Positions 1-14,283 of a stretch of 64,000 nucleotides of DNA are shown here, in pieces; the first letter of the stretch is position 1, and every line of letters starts with the position of its first letter. This stretch comes from Caprella mutica (Eukaryota > Arthropoda > Malacostraca > Amphipoda > Caprellidae). A program made the position numbers and the translations under genes. The notes beneath the pieces are model-generated. The model made no database searches. It was given only the letters and a program-made list of their open reading frames with translations, and had not been told where the DNA came from. Location of the stretch: contig CANNZV010000272.1 of NCBI GenBank assembly GCA_947561585.1, positions 278,168 through 342,167 on the forward strand, read 5' to 3'.

Positions 1-1379
1 CTTCAGTTGTCTTCCTACAAAATGAGAGAACTCTAAGTCCTCACACTTCTTAAAAAGCAAAAGAGACTTGAGAGAACAAAGGTCCTTCTCAGATAGCTTA
101 AAGCGGACACGACAAGGTATGAAATAGATTTTTTTAACGAGAAAATCTTCATTATTGAAGCCATCCCAATTCAATATTCATGATCAGAAGATATCCAAGA
201 TTTCCCCTATCTCGAAAACTTGGGAGTCTCCTCTGATTTTCGTGGAGAACGGCCTAAGATCAATCCTCTTTTAACAGTATTGTGGTTCCAGCAATTGGAT
301 TGATGAAAAAAAAAAAACTTCAAAAATCAATCATTTATCTTCCAACAAGATGGTGAACTTTTTTACTACTTAAACAAGACACATGAATGGTGATCACGTC
401 AATTGCCAAGATTCTGTCGCAAAGAAATATGGCTTCTTCAGCGCCATATTTCAACCCAATAGATTTCTGAATGAAATCTATTGAAACAGCATAGTGGCCT
501 AAAAGGGCGTGCCTTGTTTGAGGACGAGGAGCCACACAGGTAAATCATAGTGTGGACGTTCTGTGGTCACTGGGGCACCTGTGTATAACAACAATAATCC
601 ACTTCTATTAAGGCTCACGTTGGTACTATTGACAACGAAACTGATGATCATCAAAAAGGACGTAGCAGAGATCTTCTGGCGCAGAACCTGAACCGTTCCA
701 TGGTCTTTGAAAAACACCAAAGGAATTAGGTGGGTTAACCTGCCTTCTTGTAGACAGACCAAAGAACTCTTCCTCTTTGAAAGAGAATGTCAAAAGCTAT
801 TGTTAAAAACCCGATTGAAACTTCTTCTTCTATCCTGGGAACATTTGGTCCTAAAACAGTAATACCTTTGGTCGTAAAACAGTAAAACAATAATACTTGC
901 CGATGATCTGATCTTCGCCCTGAAACATGACCTCATAATATTGTTGTGGAATGTTCTACCTATTACAAGACTAGGGACAGAACTCTGGATGAAATTTTAC
1001 TACCTTCATAGTATCATTATACTCTCAAATTCTGATACATTTTTACCTTTCTTGAAAGACTGGAAGCTAGAGTTCAACGACTAACCTATAGGTCTAGGGG
1101 ATTCAGTACATATGGACCCTCTCTTGGCCTGGGTATCTCCCCGACCTTACAATGGCAAGTGAATATTCCACGTAACCTAATAGATGTACGAAAAACCCAT
1201 TTGCTTCTATATTCTTATTATTGTAATTTCAGAGACATAAAGTGAAAATATCTAAGCGTAACAGTATTTTGAATAACGTTTTAGATATGTATGCTAAATT
1301 GACATCTAAAAAGAATTATTACTTTCAAAGATTGCGTAAGGTTATCTTTTGGGCGACATATTTTTGTTTGTCATCTTGT
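1..1379. other. Unassigned sequence, no recognised gene
   Basis: Only short open frames are present. The longest lie on the minus strand at 335-535 and 499-762, overlap in different frames and match no family I recognise. They could be pieces of one frameshifted old coding sequence, but nothing in them supports a function. A short plus-strand frame at 1,242-1,442 is likewise unconvincing. No terminal repeats were found here. Confidence 0.4.
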
Positions 1380-1805
1380 TGCTCACATAACTCAAAAAGT
1401 CTTCGATCAAATTACTTTGAATTTGGTAAGACGATCGATTGACTAATCTCCAGGAACCATCAGGTAAAATTTTGAGAGCTATCCGGTCAAAGCTCTAGGT
1501 CATTTATAACTCAATAATTCAAAAAATTGTCAATCAATTTGTCTGAAATTTGATGGGACGATTGGTCAATATCTAGGAACGGTTTAGTAAGTTTTTGGAA
1601 GCGGTCAGGTTAAAAATCAAGTTGATTTATAACGCAAAATGAATTCAATCAAAGTAACTGAAATTTGGTCGACGGTTGGTAATTATCCAGGCAGGAACCA
1701 ATTTATTAGATTTTGTGAGCAATCAGGTAAAAATAAATGTCAAGGTCATTTATAACACAAAAGAATTCAACCAAATTGTCTGAAATTGGGCGGGACGATG
1801 CTTCA
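1380..1805. repeat. Degenerate ~122-bp tandem repeat, about 3.5 copies
   Basis: The phrase ATTTATAAC followed by a CAAAA/AATTCAA stretch, then CTGAAATTTG and GACGATTGG, recurs at about 1,388, 1,508, 1,630 and 1,752. Copies are quite diverged. The last copy runs directly into the 25-bp array, so this block flanks it on the left. It is probably non-coding. Confidence 0.7.
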
Positions 1806-4800
1806 ATTTGCAGTTTAATTCTAATATAATATTTGCAGTTTACTTCTAATATAATATTTGCAGTTTACTTCAGATATAATATTTGCAGTTTACTTCTAAT
1901 ATAAAATTTGCAGTTTACTTCTAATATAACATTTGCAGTTTACTTCAGATACAACATTTGCAGTTTACTTTATATATAACATTTGAAGTTTACTCCTAAT
2001 ATAACATTTGAAGTTTACTTCTAATATAATATTTGCAGCTTAATTTCAATATAACATTTGCAGTTAACTTCAAATATAACATTTGCAGTTTACTCCTAAT
2101 ATTAACTTGCAGTTTACTTCTGATTTAACGTTTTACTGTTTACTTTTTATATAACATTTGAAGTTTACTTCTAATATAACATTTGCAGCTTACTTTTAAT
2201 TTAACATTTGCAGTTTATTTATAATAAAGATTTGCAGTTTACTTCTAATATAACATTTGCAGTTTACTTCTAATACAAAATTTGCAGTTTATTTCTGATA
2301 TAACATTTGCAGTTTACATCTAATATAACATTTGCAGTTTACTTCTAATATAACATTTGCAGTTTACTTTCAATATAACATTTGCAGTTTACTTCTAATA
2401 TAACATTTGCAGTTTACTCCTAATATAACATTTGCAGTTTAATTCTTATTTAAAACATTTGCAGTTCACTTCTATTATATCATTTGCAGTTTACTTCTAA
2501 TATAACATTTGCAGTTTACTTCTAAAAAAACATTTGCAGTTTACTCTATGATAATAGTTACAGTTTACTTCTACATTTGAAGTATACTTCTAATATAAAA
2601 TTTAAAGTTTACTTCTAATATAACATTTGCAGTTTACTTCTAATTTAGCATTTGCAGTTTACCTCCAACATAAAATTTGCAGTTTACTTCTAACATAACA
2701 TTTGTAGTTTACTTCTAATAAAACATTTACAGTTTATTTCAGATATAACATTTTCAGTTTACTTTTAATATAACATTTGCAGTTTACTTCAGACATAACA
2801 TCTTCAGTTTACTTCTAATACAGCAATTTCAAATATAACATTTACAGTTTACTTAAGATATAACATTTCAAATTTACATCAGATATAAAATTTGTAATTT
2901 AATTCTAATATAATATTTGCAGTTTACTTCTAATATAACATTTGGAGTTTACTTCTTTTATAATATTTGGAGTTTACTTCTAATATAATATTAACAGTTT
3001 AATTCGAATAGAATATTTGCAGTGTACTTACCAATATAAAATTTGCAGTTTACTTCTAATACAACATTTGCAGTTTACTTCTAATATAACATTTGGAGTT
3101 TACTTCTTATATAATATTAACAGTTTAATTCAAATAGAATATTTGCAGTGTACTTTCCAATAAAAAATTTGCAGTTTACTTCTAATACAACATTTGCAGT
3201 TTATTTCTAATAAAACATTTGCAGCTTACTTCTAATATTACATTTGCAGTATACTTCTACTATAACATTTGCAGTTAACTTTTGATATTACATATGCAGT
3301 TCACTTAAGATATAACATTTGAAATTTACATCAGATAAAACATTTGTAGTTTAATTCTAATATAATATTTGCAGCTTACTTTTAATATAACATTTGCAGT
3401 TTACATCTAATATTACATTTGTAGTTTAATTCAGATATAACATTTGCAATTTACTTCATAAATAACATTTGTAATTTAATTCTAATATAACATTTGCAGT
3501 TTACTTCTAATATAATATTTGCAGTTAACTTCTAATATAACATTTGGACTTTACTTCTTATATAACATTTGGAGTTTACTTCTTATATAATATTAACAGT
3601 TTAATTCGAATAGAATATCTGCAGTGTACTTACCAATATAAAATTTGCAGTTTACTTCTAATACAACATTTGCAGTTTACTTCTAATATAACATTTGGAC
3701 TTTACTTCTTATATAACATTTGGAGTTTACTTCTTATATAATATTAACAGTTTAATTCAAATAGAATATTTGCAGTGTACTTTCCAATAAAAAATTTGCA
3801 GTTTACTTCTAATACAACATTTGCAGTTTATTTCTAATTAAACATTTGCAGCTTACTTCTAATATTACATTTGCAGTATACTTCTAGTATAACATTTGCA
3901 GTTAACTTTTGATATTACATTTGCAGTTCACTTAAGATATAACATTTGAAATTTACATCAGATAGAACATTTGTAGTTTAATTCTAATATAATATTTGCA
4001 GCTTACTTTTAATATAACATTTGCAGTTTACATCTAATATTACATTTGCAGTTTAATTCAGATATAACATTTGCAATTTACTTCATAAATAACATTTGTA
4101 ATTTAATTCTAATATAACATTTGCAGTTTACTTTTAATATAACATTTACAGTTTACTTCTAATATAATATTTGCAGTTAACTTCTAATATAACATTTGGA
4201 ATTTACTTCTTATATAACATTTGGAGTTTACTTCTTATATAATATTAACAGTTTAATTCAAATAGAATATTTGCAGTGTACTTTCCAATAAAAAATTTGC
4301 AGTTTACTTCTAATACAACATTTGCAGTTTATTTCTAATAAAACATTTGCAGCTTACTTCTAATATTACATTTGCATTATACTTCTAGTATAACATTTGC
4401 AGTTAACTTTTGATATTACATTTGCAGTTCACTTAAGATATAACATTTGAAATTTACTTCAGATAAAACATTTGTAGTTTAATTCTAATATAACATTTGC
4501 AGCTTACTTTTAATATAACATTTGCAGTTTACATCTAATATTACATTTGCAGTTTAATTCAGATATAACATTTGCAATTTACTTCATAAATAACATTTGC
4601 AGTTTACTTCTAATATAACATTTACAGTTTAGTTCTAATATAATATTTGCAGTTTACTTCTAATATAACATTTTCAGTTTACTTCTGATTTAGCGTTTTA
4701 CAGTTTACGTTATGTATAACATTTTAAGTTTACTCCTAATATAACATTTGCAGTTTACTTCTAATATAACATTTTCAGCTTAATTTTAATATAACATTTG

Positions 4801-7554
4801 CAGTTTTCTTATAATATAACATTTGCAGTTTACTCCAAATATAACATTTGTAGCTTAATTCTAATATAATATTTGCAGTTCACTTCTAATATAATATTTG
4901 CAGTTTACTTCAGATATTACATTTGAAGTTTACTTCTGATATAAAATTTGCAGTTTACTTATAATATAACATTTGCAGTTTACTTCTGATACAACATTTA
5001 CAGTTTACTTTATGTATAACATTTGAAGTTTACTCCTAATATAACATTTTCAGTTTACTTCTAATAAAACATTTGCAGCTTACTTTCAATATAACATTTG
5101 CAGTTTACTTCAAATATAACATTTGCAGTTTACTCCTAATATTACATTTGCAGTTTACTTCTGATTCAACGTTTTACTGTTTACTTTATATATAACATTT
5201 GAAGTTTACTCCTAATATAACATTTGCAGTTTACTTCTAATATAACATTTGCAACTTACTTTTAATATAACATTTGCAGTTTATTTATAATATAAGATTT
5301 GCAGTTTACTTCTAATTTAGCATTTGCAGTTTACCTCCAACATAAAATTTGCAGTTTACTTCTAATAAAACATTTGCAGTTTACTTCCAATAAAACATTT
5401 ACAGTTTATTTCAGATATAACATTTTCAGTTCACTTTTATTATAACATTTGCAGTTTACTTCAGACATAACATCTTCAGTTTACTTCTAATATAACAATT
5501 TCAAATATAACATTTACAGTTTACTTAAGATATAACATTTGAAATTTACATCAGATATAACATTTGTAATTTAATTCTAATATAATATTTGCAGTTTACT
5601 TCTAATATAACATTTGGAGTTTACTTCTTATATAATATTAACAGTTTAATTCGAATAGAATATTTGCAGTGTACTTTCCAATAAAAAATTTGCAGTTTAC
5701 TTCTAATACAACATTTGCAGTTTATTTCTAATAAAACATTTGCAGCTTACTTCTAATATTACATTTGCAGTATACTTCTAGTATAACATTTGCAGTTAAC
5801 TTTTGATATTACATTTGCAGTTCACTTAAGATATAACATTTGAAATTTACATCAGATAAAACATTTGTAGTTTAATTCTAATATAATATTTGCAGCTTAC
5901 TTTTAATATAACATTTGCAGTTTACATCTAATATTACATTTGCAGTTTAATTCAGATATAACATTTGCAATTTACTTCATAAATAACATTTGTAATTTAA
6001 TTCTAATATAACATTTGCAGTTTACTTCTGATATAACATTTACAGTTTACTTCTAATATAATATTTGCAGTTAACTTCTAATATAACATTTGGAGTTTAC
6101 TTCTTATATAATATTAACAGTTTAATTCGAATAGAATATTTGCAGTGTACTTACCAATATAAAATTTGCAGTTTACTTCTAATACAACATTTGCAGTTTA
6201 CTTCTAATATAACATTTGGAATTTACTTCTTATATAATATTAACAGTTTATTTCAAATAGAATATTTGCAGTGTACTTTCCAATAAAAAATTTGCAGTTT
6301 ACTTCTAATACAACATTTGCAGTTTATTTCTAATTAAACATTTGCAGCTTACTTCTAATATTACATTTGCAGTATACTTCTAGTATAACATTTGCAGTTA
6401 ACTTTTGATATTACATTTGCAGTTCACTTAAGATATAACATTTGAAATTTACATCAGATAAAACATTTGTAGTTTAATTCTAATATAATATTTGCAGCTT
6501 ACTTTTAATATAACATTTGCAGTTTACATCTAATATTACATTTGCAGTTTAATTCAGATATAACATTTGCAATTTACTTCATAAATAACATTTGTAATTT
6601 AATTCTAATATAACATTTGCAGTTTACTTCTAATATAACATTTACAGTTTAGGATACTTCTAATATAATATTTGCAGTTAACTTCTAATATAACATTTGG
6701 AATTTACTTCTTATATAACATTTGGAGTTTACTTCTTATATAATATTAACAGTTTAATTCAAATAGAAAATTTGCAATGTACTTTCCAATAAAAAATTTG
6801 CAGTTTACTTCTAATACAACATTTGCAGTTTATTTCTCATAAAACATTTGCAGCTTACTTCTAATATTACATTTGCATTATACTTCTAGTATAACATTTG
6901 CAGTTAACTTTTGATATTACATTTGCAGTTCACTTAAGATATAACATTTGAAATTTACTTCAGATAAAACATTTGTAGTTTAATTCTAATATAACATTTG
7001 CAGCTTACTTTTAATATAACATTTGCAGTTTACATCTAATATTACATTTGCAGTTTAATTCAGATATAACATTTGCAATTTACTTCATAAATAACATTTG
7101 CAGTTTACTTCTAATATAACATTTACAGTTTACTTCTAATATAATAATATTTGCAGTTTACTTCTAATATAACATTTTCAGTTTACTTCTGATTTAGCGT
7201 TTTACAGTTTACGTTATGTATAACATTTTAAGTTTAATCCTAATATAACATTTGCAGTTTACTTCTAATATAACATTTTCAGCTTAATTTTAATATAACA
7301 TTTGCAGTTTTCTTATAATATAAAATTTGCAGTTTACTCCAAATATAACATTTGTAGCTTAATTCTAATATAATATTTGCAGTTCACTTCTAATATAATA
7401 TTTGCAGTTTACTTCAGATATTACATTTGAAGTTTACTTCTGATATAAAATTTGCAGTTTACTTATAATATAACATTTGCAGTTTACTTCTGATACAACA
7501 TTTACAGTTTACTTTATGTATAATATTTGAAGTTTACTCCTAATATAACATTTT

Positions 7555-9473
7555 CAGTTTACTTCTAATAAAACATTTGCAGCTTACTTTCAATATAACA
7601 TTTGCAGTTTACTTCAAATATAACATTTGCAGTTTACTCCTAATATTACATTTGTAGTTTACTTCTGATTCAACGTTTTACTGTTTACTTTATATATAAC
7701 ATTTGAAGTTTACTCCTAATATAACATTTGCAGTTTACTTCTAATATAACATTTGTAACTTACTTTTAATATAACATTTGCAGTTTATTTATAATATAAG
7801 ATTTGCAGTTTACTTCTGATATAACATTTGCAGTTTACTTCTAATATAATATTTGCAGTTTACTTCAGATATAACATTTGAAGTATACTTCTAATATAAA
7901 ATTTGCAGTTTACTTCTAATATAACATTTGCAGTTTACTTCTAATTTAGCATTTGCAGTTTACCTCCAACATAAAATTTGCAGTTTACTTCTAATAAAAC
8001 ATTTGCAGTTTACTTCCAATAAAACATTTACAGTTTATTTCAGATATAACATTTTCAGTTCACTTTTATTATAACATTTGCAGTTTACTTCAGACATAAC
8101 ATCTCCAGTTTACTTCTAATATAACAATTTCAAATATAACATTTACAGTTTACTTAAGATATAACATTTGAAATTTACATCAGATATAGCATTTGTAATT
8201 TAATTCTAATATAATATTTGCAGTTTACTTCTAATATAACATTTGTAGTTTACTTCTTATATAATATTAACAGTTTAATTCAAATAGAATATTCGCAGTG
8301 TTCTTTCCAATATAAAATTTGCAGTTTACTTCTAATACAACATTTGCAGTTTATTTCTAATAAAACATTTGCAGTTTACTTCAGATATAACATTTCCAGT
8401 TAACTTCAGATTTAACATTTGCAGTTTACATCAAATATAACATTTGCAGTTTACTTCAGATAAAACATTTGAAGCTTACTTCTAATATATAACATTTGCA
8501 GCTTACTTCTAATATTACATTTGCAGTATACTTCTAGTATAAAATTTGCAGTTAACTTTTGATATTACATAGTTCACTTAAGATATAACATTTGAAATTT
8601 ACATCAGATATAACCTTTGTAATTTAATTCTAATATAATATTTGCAGTTTACATCTAATATTACATTTGCTGTTTACTTCAGATATAACATTTGCAATTT
8701 ACTTCATAAATAACATTTGTTATTTAATTCTAATATAACATTTGCAGTTTACTTCTAATATAACATTTACAGTTTACTTCTAATATAATATTTGCAGTTT
8801 ACTTCTAATAAACATTTGCAGTTTACTTCTGATTTAATGTTTTACAGTTTACGTTATATACAACATTTTAAGTTTACTCCTAATATAACATTTGCAGTTT
8901 ACTTCTAATATAACATTTGCAGCTTAATTTTAATATAACATTTGCAGTTTTCTTATAATTTAACATTTGCAGTTTATTCCAAATATAACATTTGCAGTTT
9001 AATTCTAATATAATATTTGCAGTTAACTTCTAATATAATATTTGCAGTTTACTTCAGATATAATATTTGCAGTTTACTTCTAATATAAAATTTGCAGTTT
9101 ACTTCTAATATAACATTTGCGGTTTACTTCAGATACAACATTTGCAGTTTACTTTATATATAACATTTGAAGTTTTCTCCTGATATAACATTTTAAGTTT
9201 ACTTCTAATATAATATTTGCAGCTTAATTTCAATATAACATTTGCAGTTTACTTCAAATATAACATTTGCAGTTTACTCCTAATATTACACTTGCAGTTT
9301 ACTTCTGATTTAACGTTTTACTGTTTACTTTATATATAACATTTGAAGTTTACTTCTAATATAACATTTGCAGCTTACTTCTAATATAAAATTTGCAGTT
9401 TATTTCTGATATAACATTTGCAGTTTACATCTAAAATAACATTTGCAGTTTACTTCTAATATAACATTAGCAG
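7555..9473. repeat. Block duplication inside the array (copy 1 of a 1,919-bp block)
   Basis: This segment reappears at 12,365-14,283 at a constant offset of 4,810 bp. I saw only about three substitutions over the whole length (near 8,188, 8,471 and 9,175), so the copying was recent relative to monomer divergence. A second, older block similarity has an offset near 2,500 bp: roughly 3.6-5.3 kb matches 6.1-7.8 kb, with the GATTTAGCG variant at 4,687 and 7,191. Confidence 0.9.
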
Positions 9474-12364
9474 TTCACTTCTAATAAAACATTTGCAGTT
9501 TATTTCTATTATAACATTTGCAGTTTACTTCAGATATAACATCTTCAGTTTACTTCTAATATAACAATTTCAAATATAACATTTACAGTTTACTTAAGAT
9601 ATAACATTTGAAATTTACATCAAATATAACATTTGTAATTTAATTCGAATATAATATTTGCAGTTTACTTCTAATATAACATTTGGAGTTTACTTCTTAT
9701 ATAATATTAACAGTTTAATTCAAATAGAATATTTGCAGTGTACTTTCCAATATAAAATTTGCAGTTTACTTCTAATACAACATTTGCAGTTTATTTCTAA
9801 TAAAACATTTGCAGTTTACTTCAGATATAACATTTCCAGTTAACTTCAGATTTAACATTTGCAGTTTACATCAAATATAACATTTGCAGTTTACTTCAGA
9901 TAAAACATTTGCAGCTTACTTCTAATATATAACATTTGCAGCTTACTTCTAATATTACATTTGCAGTATACTTCTAGTATAAAATTTGCAGTTAACTTTT
10001 GATATTACATTTGCAGTTCACTTTAGATATAACATTTGAAATTTACATTAGATATAACATTTGTAGTTTAATTCTAATATAACATTTGCAGCTTACTTTT
10101 AATATAACATTTGCAGTTTACATCTAATATTACATTTGCAGTTTACTTAAGATATAACATTTGCAATTTACTTCATAAATAACATTTGTTATTTAATTCT
10201 AATATAACATTTGCAGTTTACTTCTAATATAACATTTACAGTTTACTTCTAATATAATATTTGCAGTTTACTTCTAATAAAACATTTGCAGTTTACTTCT
10301 GATTTAACGTTTTACAGTTTACTTTATATACAACATTTTAAGTTTACTCCTAATATAACATTTGCAGTTTACTTCAAATATAACATTTGCAGTTTACTCC
10401 TAATATTACACTTGTAGTTTACTTCTGATTTAACGTTTTACTGTTTATTTTATATATAACATTTGAAGTTTACTTCTAATATAACATTTGCAGCTTACTT
10501 TTAATTTAACATTTGCAGTTTATTTATAATATAAGATTTGCTGTTTACTTCTAATATAACATTTGCAGTTTACTCTATGGTAATAATTACAGTTTACTTC
10601 TAATATAACATTTGCAGTTTACTTCTAATATAAAATTTGCAGTTTATTTCTGATATAACATTTGCAGTTTACATCTAATATAAAATTTGCAGTTTAATTC
10701 TAATATAACATTAGCAGTTCACTTCTAATAAAACATTTGCAGTTTACTTCTATTATAACATTTGCAGTTTACTTCAGATATAATATATTTATTCAGTTTA
10801 CTTCTAATATAACAATTTCAAATATAACATTTACAGTTTACTTAATATATAACATTTGAAATTTACATCAGATATAACATTTGTAATTTAATTCTAATAT
10901 AATATTTGCAGTTTACTTCTAATATAACATTTGGAGTTTACTTCTTATATAATATTAACAGTTTAATTCAGATAGAATATTTGCAGTGTACTTTCCAATA
11001 TAAAATTTGCAGTTTACTTCTAATACAACATTTGCAGTTTATTTCTAATAAAACATTTGCAGTTTACTTCAGATATAACATTTCCAGTTAACTTCAGATT
11101 TAACATTTGCAGTTTACATCAAATATAACATTTGAAGTTTACTTCAGATAAAACATTTGCAGCTTACTTCTAATATATAACATTTGCAGCTCACTTCTAA
11201 TATTACATTTGCAGTATACTTCTAGTATAAAATTTGCAGTTAACTTTTGATATTACATTTGCAGTTCACTTAAGATATAACATTTGAAATTTACATCAGA
11301 TATAACATTTGTAGTTTAATTCTAATATAACATTTGAAACTTACTTTTAATATAACATTTGCAGTTTACATCTAATATTACATTTGCAGTTTACTTCAGA
11401 TATAACATTTGCAATTTACTTCATACATAACATTTTTTATTTAATTCTAATATAACATTTGCAGTTTACTTCTAATATAACATTTACAGTTTACTTCTAA
11501 TATAACATTTGCAGTTTACTTCTAATATACCATTTGAAGCTTAATTTTAATATAACATTTGCAGTTTTCTTATATAATATAACATTTGCAGTTTACTCCA
11601 AAAATAACAGTTGCAGTTTAATTCTAATATAATATTTGCAGTTTACTTCTAATATAATATTTGCAGTTTACTTCAGATATAATATTTGCAGTTTACTTCA
11701 AATATAAAATTTGCAGTTTACTTCTAATATAATATTTGCAGTTTACTTCAGATATAATATTTGCAGTTTACTTCAAATATAAAATTTGCAGTTTACTTCT
11801 AATATAACATTTGCAGTTTACTTCAGATACAACATTTGCAGTTTACTTTATATATAACATTTGAAGTTTACTCCTAATATAACATTTGAAGTTTACTTCT
11901 AATATTAAATTTGCAGCTTAATTTCAATATAACATTTGCAGTTTACTTCAAATATAACATTTGCAGTTTACTCCTAATATTACACTTGCAGTTTACTTCT
12001 GATTTAACGTTTTACTGTTTACTTTATATATAACATTTGCAGTTTACTTCAGATAAAACATTTGCAGCTCACTTCTAATATTACATTTGCAGTATACTTC
12101 TAGTATAAAATTTGCAGTTAACTTTTGATATTACATTTGCAGTTCACTTAAGATATAACATTTGAAATTTACCTCAGATATAACATTTGTAGTTTAATTC
12201 TAATATAACATTTGCAGCTTACTTTTAATATAACATTTGCAGTTTACATCTAATATTACGTTTGCAGTTTACTTCAGATATAACATTTGCAATTTACTTC
12301 ATAAATAACATTTTTTATTTAATTCTAATATAACATTTGCAGTTTACTTCTAATATAATATTTA

Positions 12365-14283
12365 CAGTTTACTTCTAATAAAACATTTGCAGCTTACTTT
12401 CAATATAACATTTGCAGTTTACTTCAAATATAACATTTGCAGTTTACTCCTAATATTACATTTGTAGTTTACTTCTGATTCAACGTTTTACTGTTTACTT
12501 TATATATAACATTTGAAGTTTACTCCTAATATAACATTTGCAGTTTACTTCTAATATAACATTTGTAACTTACTTTTAATATAACATTTGCAGTTTATTT
12601 ATAATATAAGATTTGCAGTTTACTTCTGATATAACATTTGCAGTTTACTTCTAATATAATATTTGCAGTTTACTTCAGATATAACATTTGAAGTATACTT
12701 CTAATATAAAATTTGCAGTTTACTTCTAATATAACATTTGCAGTTTACTTCTAATTTAGCATTTGCAGTTTACCTCCAACATAAAATTTGCAGTTTACTT
12801 CTAATAAAACATTTGCAGTTTACTTCCAATAAAACATTTACAGTTTATTTCAGATATAACATTTTCAGTTCACTTTTATTATAACATTTGCAGTTTACTT
12901 CAGACATAACATCTCCAGTTTACTTCTAATATAACAATTTCAAATATAACATTTACAGTTTACTTAAGATATAACATTTGAAATTTACATCAGATATAAC
13001 ATTTGTAATTTAATTCTAATATAATATTTGCAGTTTACTTCTAATATAACATTTGTAGTTTACTTCTTATATAATATTAACAGTTTAATTCAAATAGAAT
13101 ATTCGCAGTGTTCTTTCCAATATAAAATTTGCAGTTTACTTCTAATACAACATTTGCAGTTTATTTCTAATAAAACATTTGCAGTTTACTTCAGATATAA
13201 CATTTCCAGTTAACTTCAGATTTAACATTTGCAGTTTACATCAAATATAACATTTGCAGTTTACTTCAGATAAAACATTTGCAGCTTACTTCTAATATAT
13301 AACATTTGCAGCTTACTTCTAATATTACATTTGCAGTATACTTCTAGTATAAAATTTGCAGTTAACTTTTGATATTACATAGTTCACTTAAGATATAACA
13401 TTTGAAATTTACATCAGATATAACCTTTGTAATTTAATTCTAATATAATATTTGCAGTTTACATCTAATATTACATTTGCTGTTTACTTCAGATATAACA
13501 TTTGCAATTTACTTCATAAATAACATTTGTTATTTAATTCTAATATAACATTTGCAGTTTACTTCTAATATAACATTTACAGTTTACTTCTAATATAATA
13601 TTTGCAGTTTACTTCTAATAAACATTTGCAGTTTACTTCTGATTTAATGTTTTACAGTTTACGTTATATACAACATTTTAAGTTTACTCCTAATATAACA
13701 TTTGCAGTTTACTTCTAATATAACATTTGCAGCTTAATTTTAATATAACATTTGCAGTTTTCTTATAATTTAACATTTGCAGTTTATTCCAAATATAACA
13801 TTTGCAGTTTAATTCTAATATAATATTTGCAGTTAACTTCTAATATAATATTTGCAGTTTACTTCAGATATAATATTTGCAGTTTACTTCTAATATAAAA
13901 TTTGCAGTTTACTTCTAATATAACATTTGCGGTTTACTTCAGATACAACATTTGCAGTTTACTTTATATATAACATTTGAAGTTTACTCCTGATATAACA
14001 TTTTAAGTTTACTTCTAATATAATATTTGCAGCTTAATTTCAATATAACATTTGCAGTTTACTTCAAATATAACATTTGCAGTTTACTCCTAATATTACA
14101 CTTGCAGTTTACTTCTGATTTAACGTTTTACTGTTTACTTTATATATAACATTTGAAGTTTACTTCTAATATAACATTTGCAGCTTACTTCTAATATAAA
14201 ATTTGCAGTTTATTTCTGATATAACATTTGCAGTTTACATCTAAAATAACATTTGCAGTTTACTTCTAATATAACATTAGCAG
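12365..14283. repeat. Block duplication inside the array (copy 2 of a 1,919-bp block)
   Basis: This is the partner of 7,555-9,473. At both edges the match stops within a monomer, as expected for unequal exchange or replication slippage between monomers out of register by many units. Confidence 0.9.

Noticed and set aside
335..762. Minus-strand ORF pair as a frameshifted transposase
   Set aside because: No catalytic motif or recognisable family signature on either side of the putative shift.
8218..13213. Four near-identical 61-codon ORFs (8,218, 9,658, 10,906, 13,028)
   Set aside because: They lie wholly inside the 25-bp array and recur because of block duplication; the translation is itself a repeat with a 25-residue period and no protein features.
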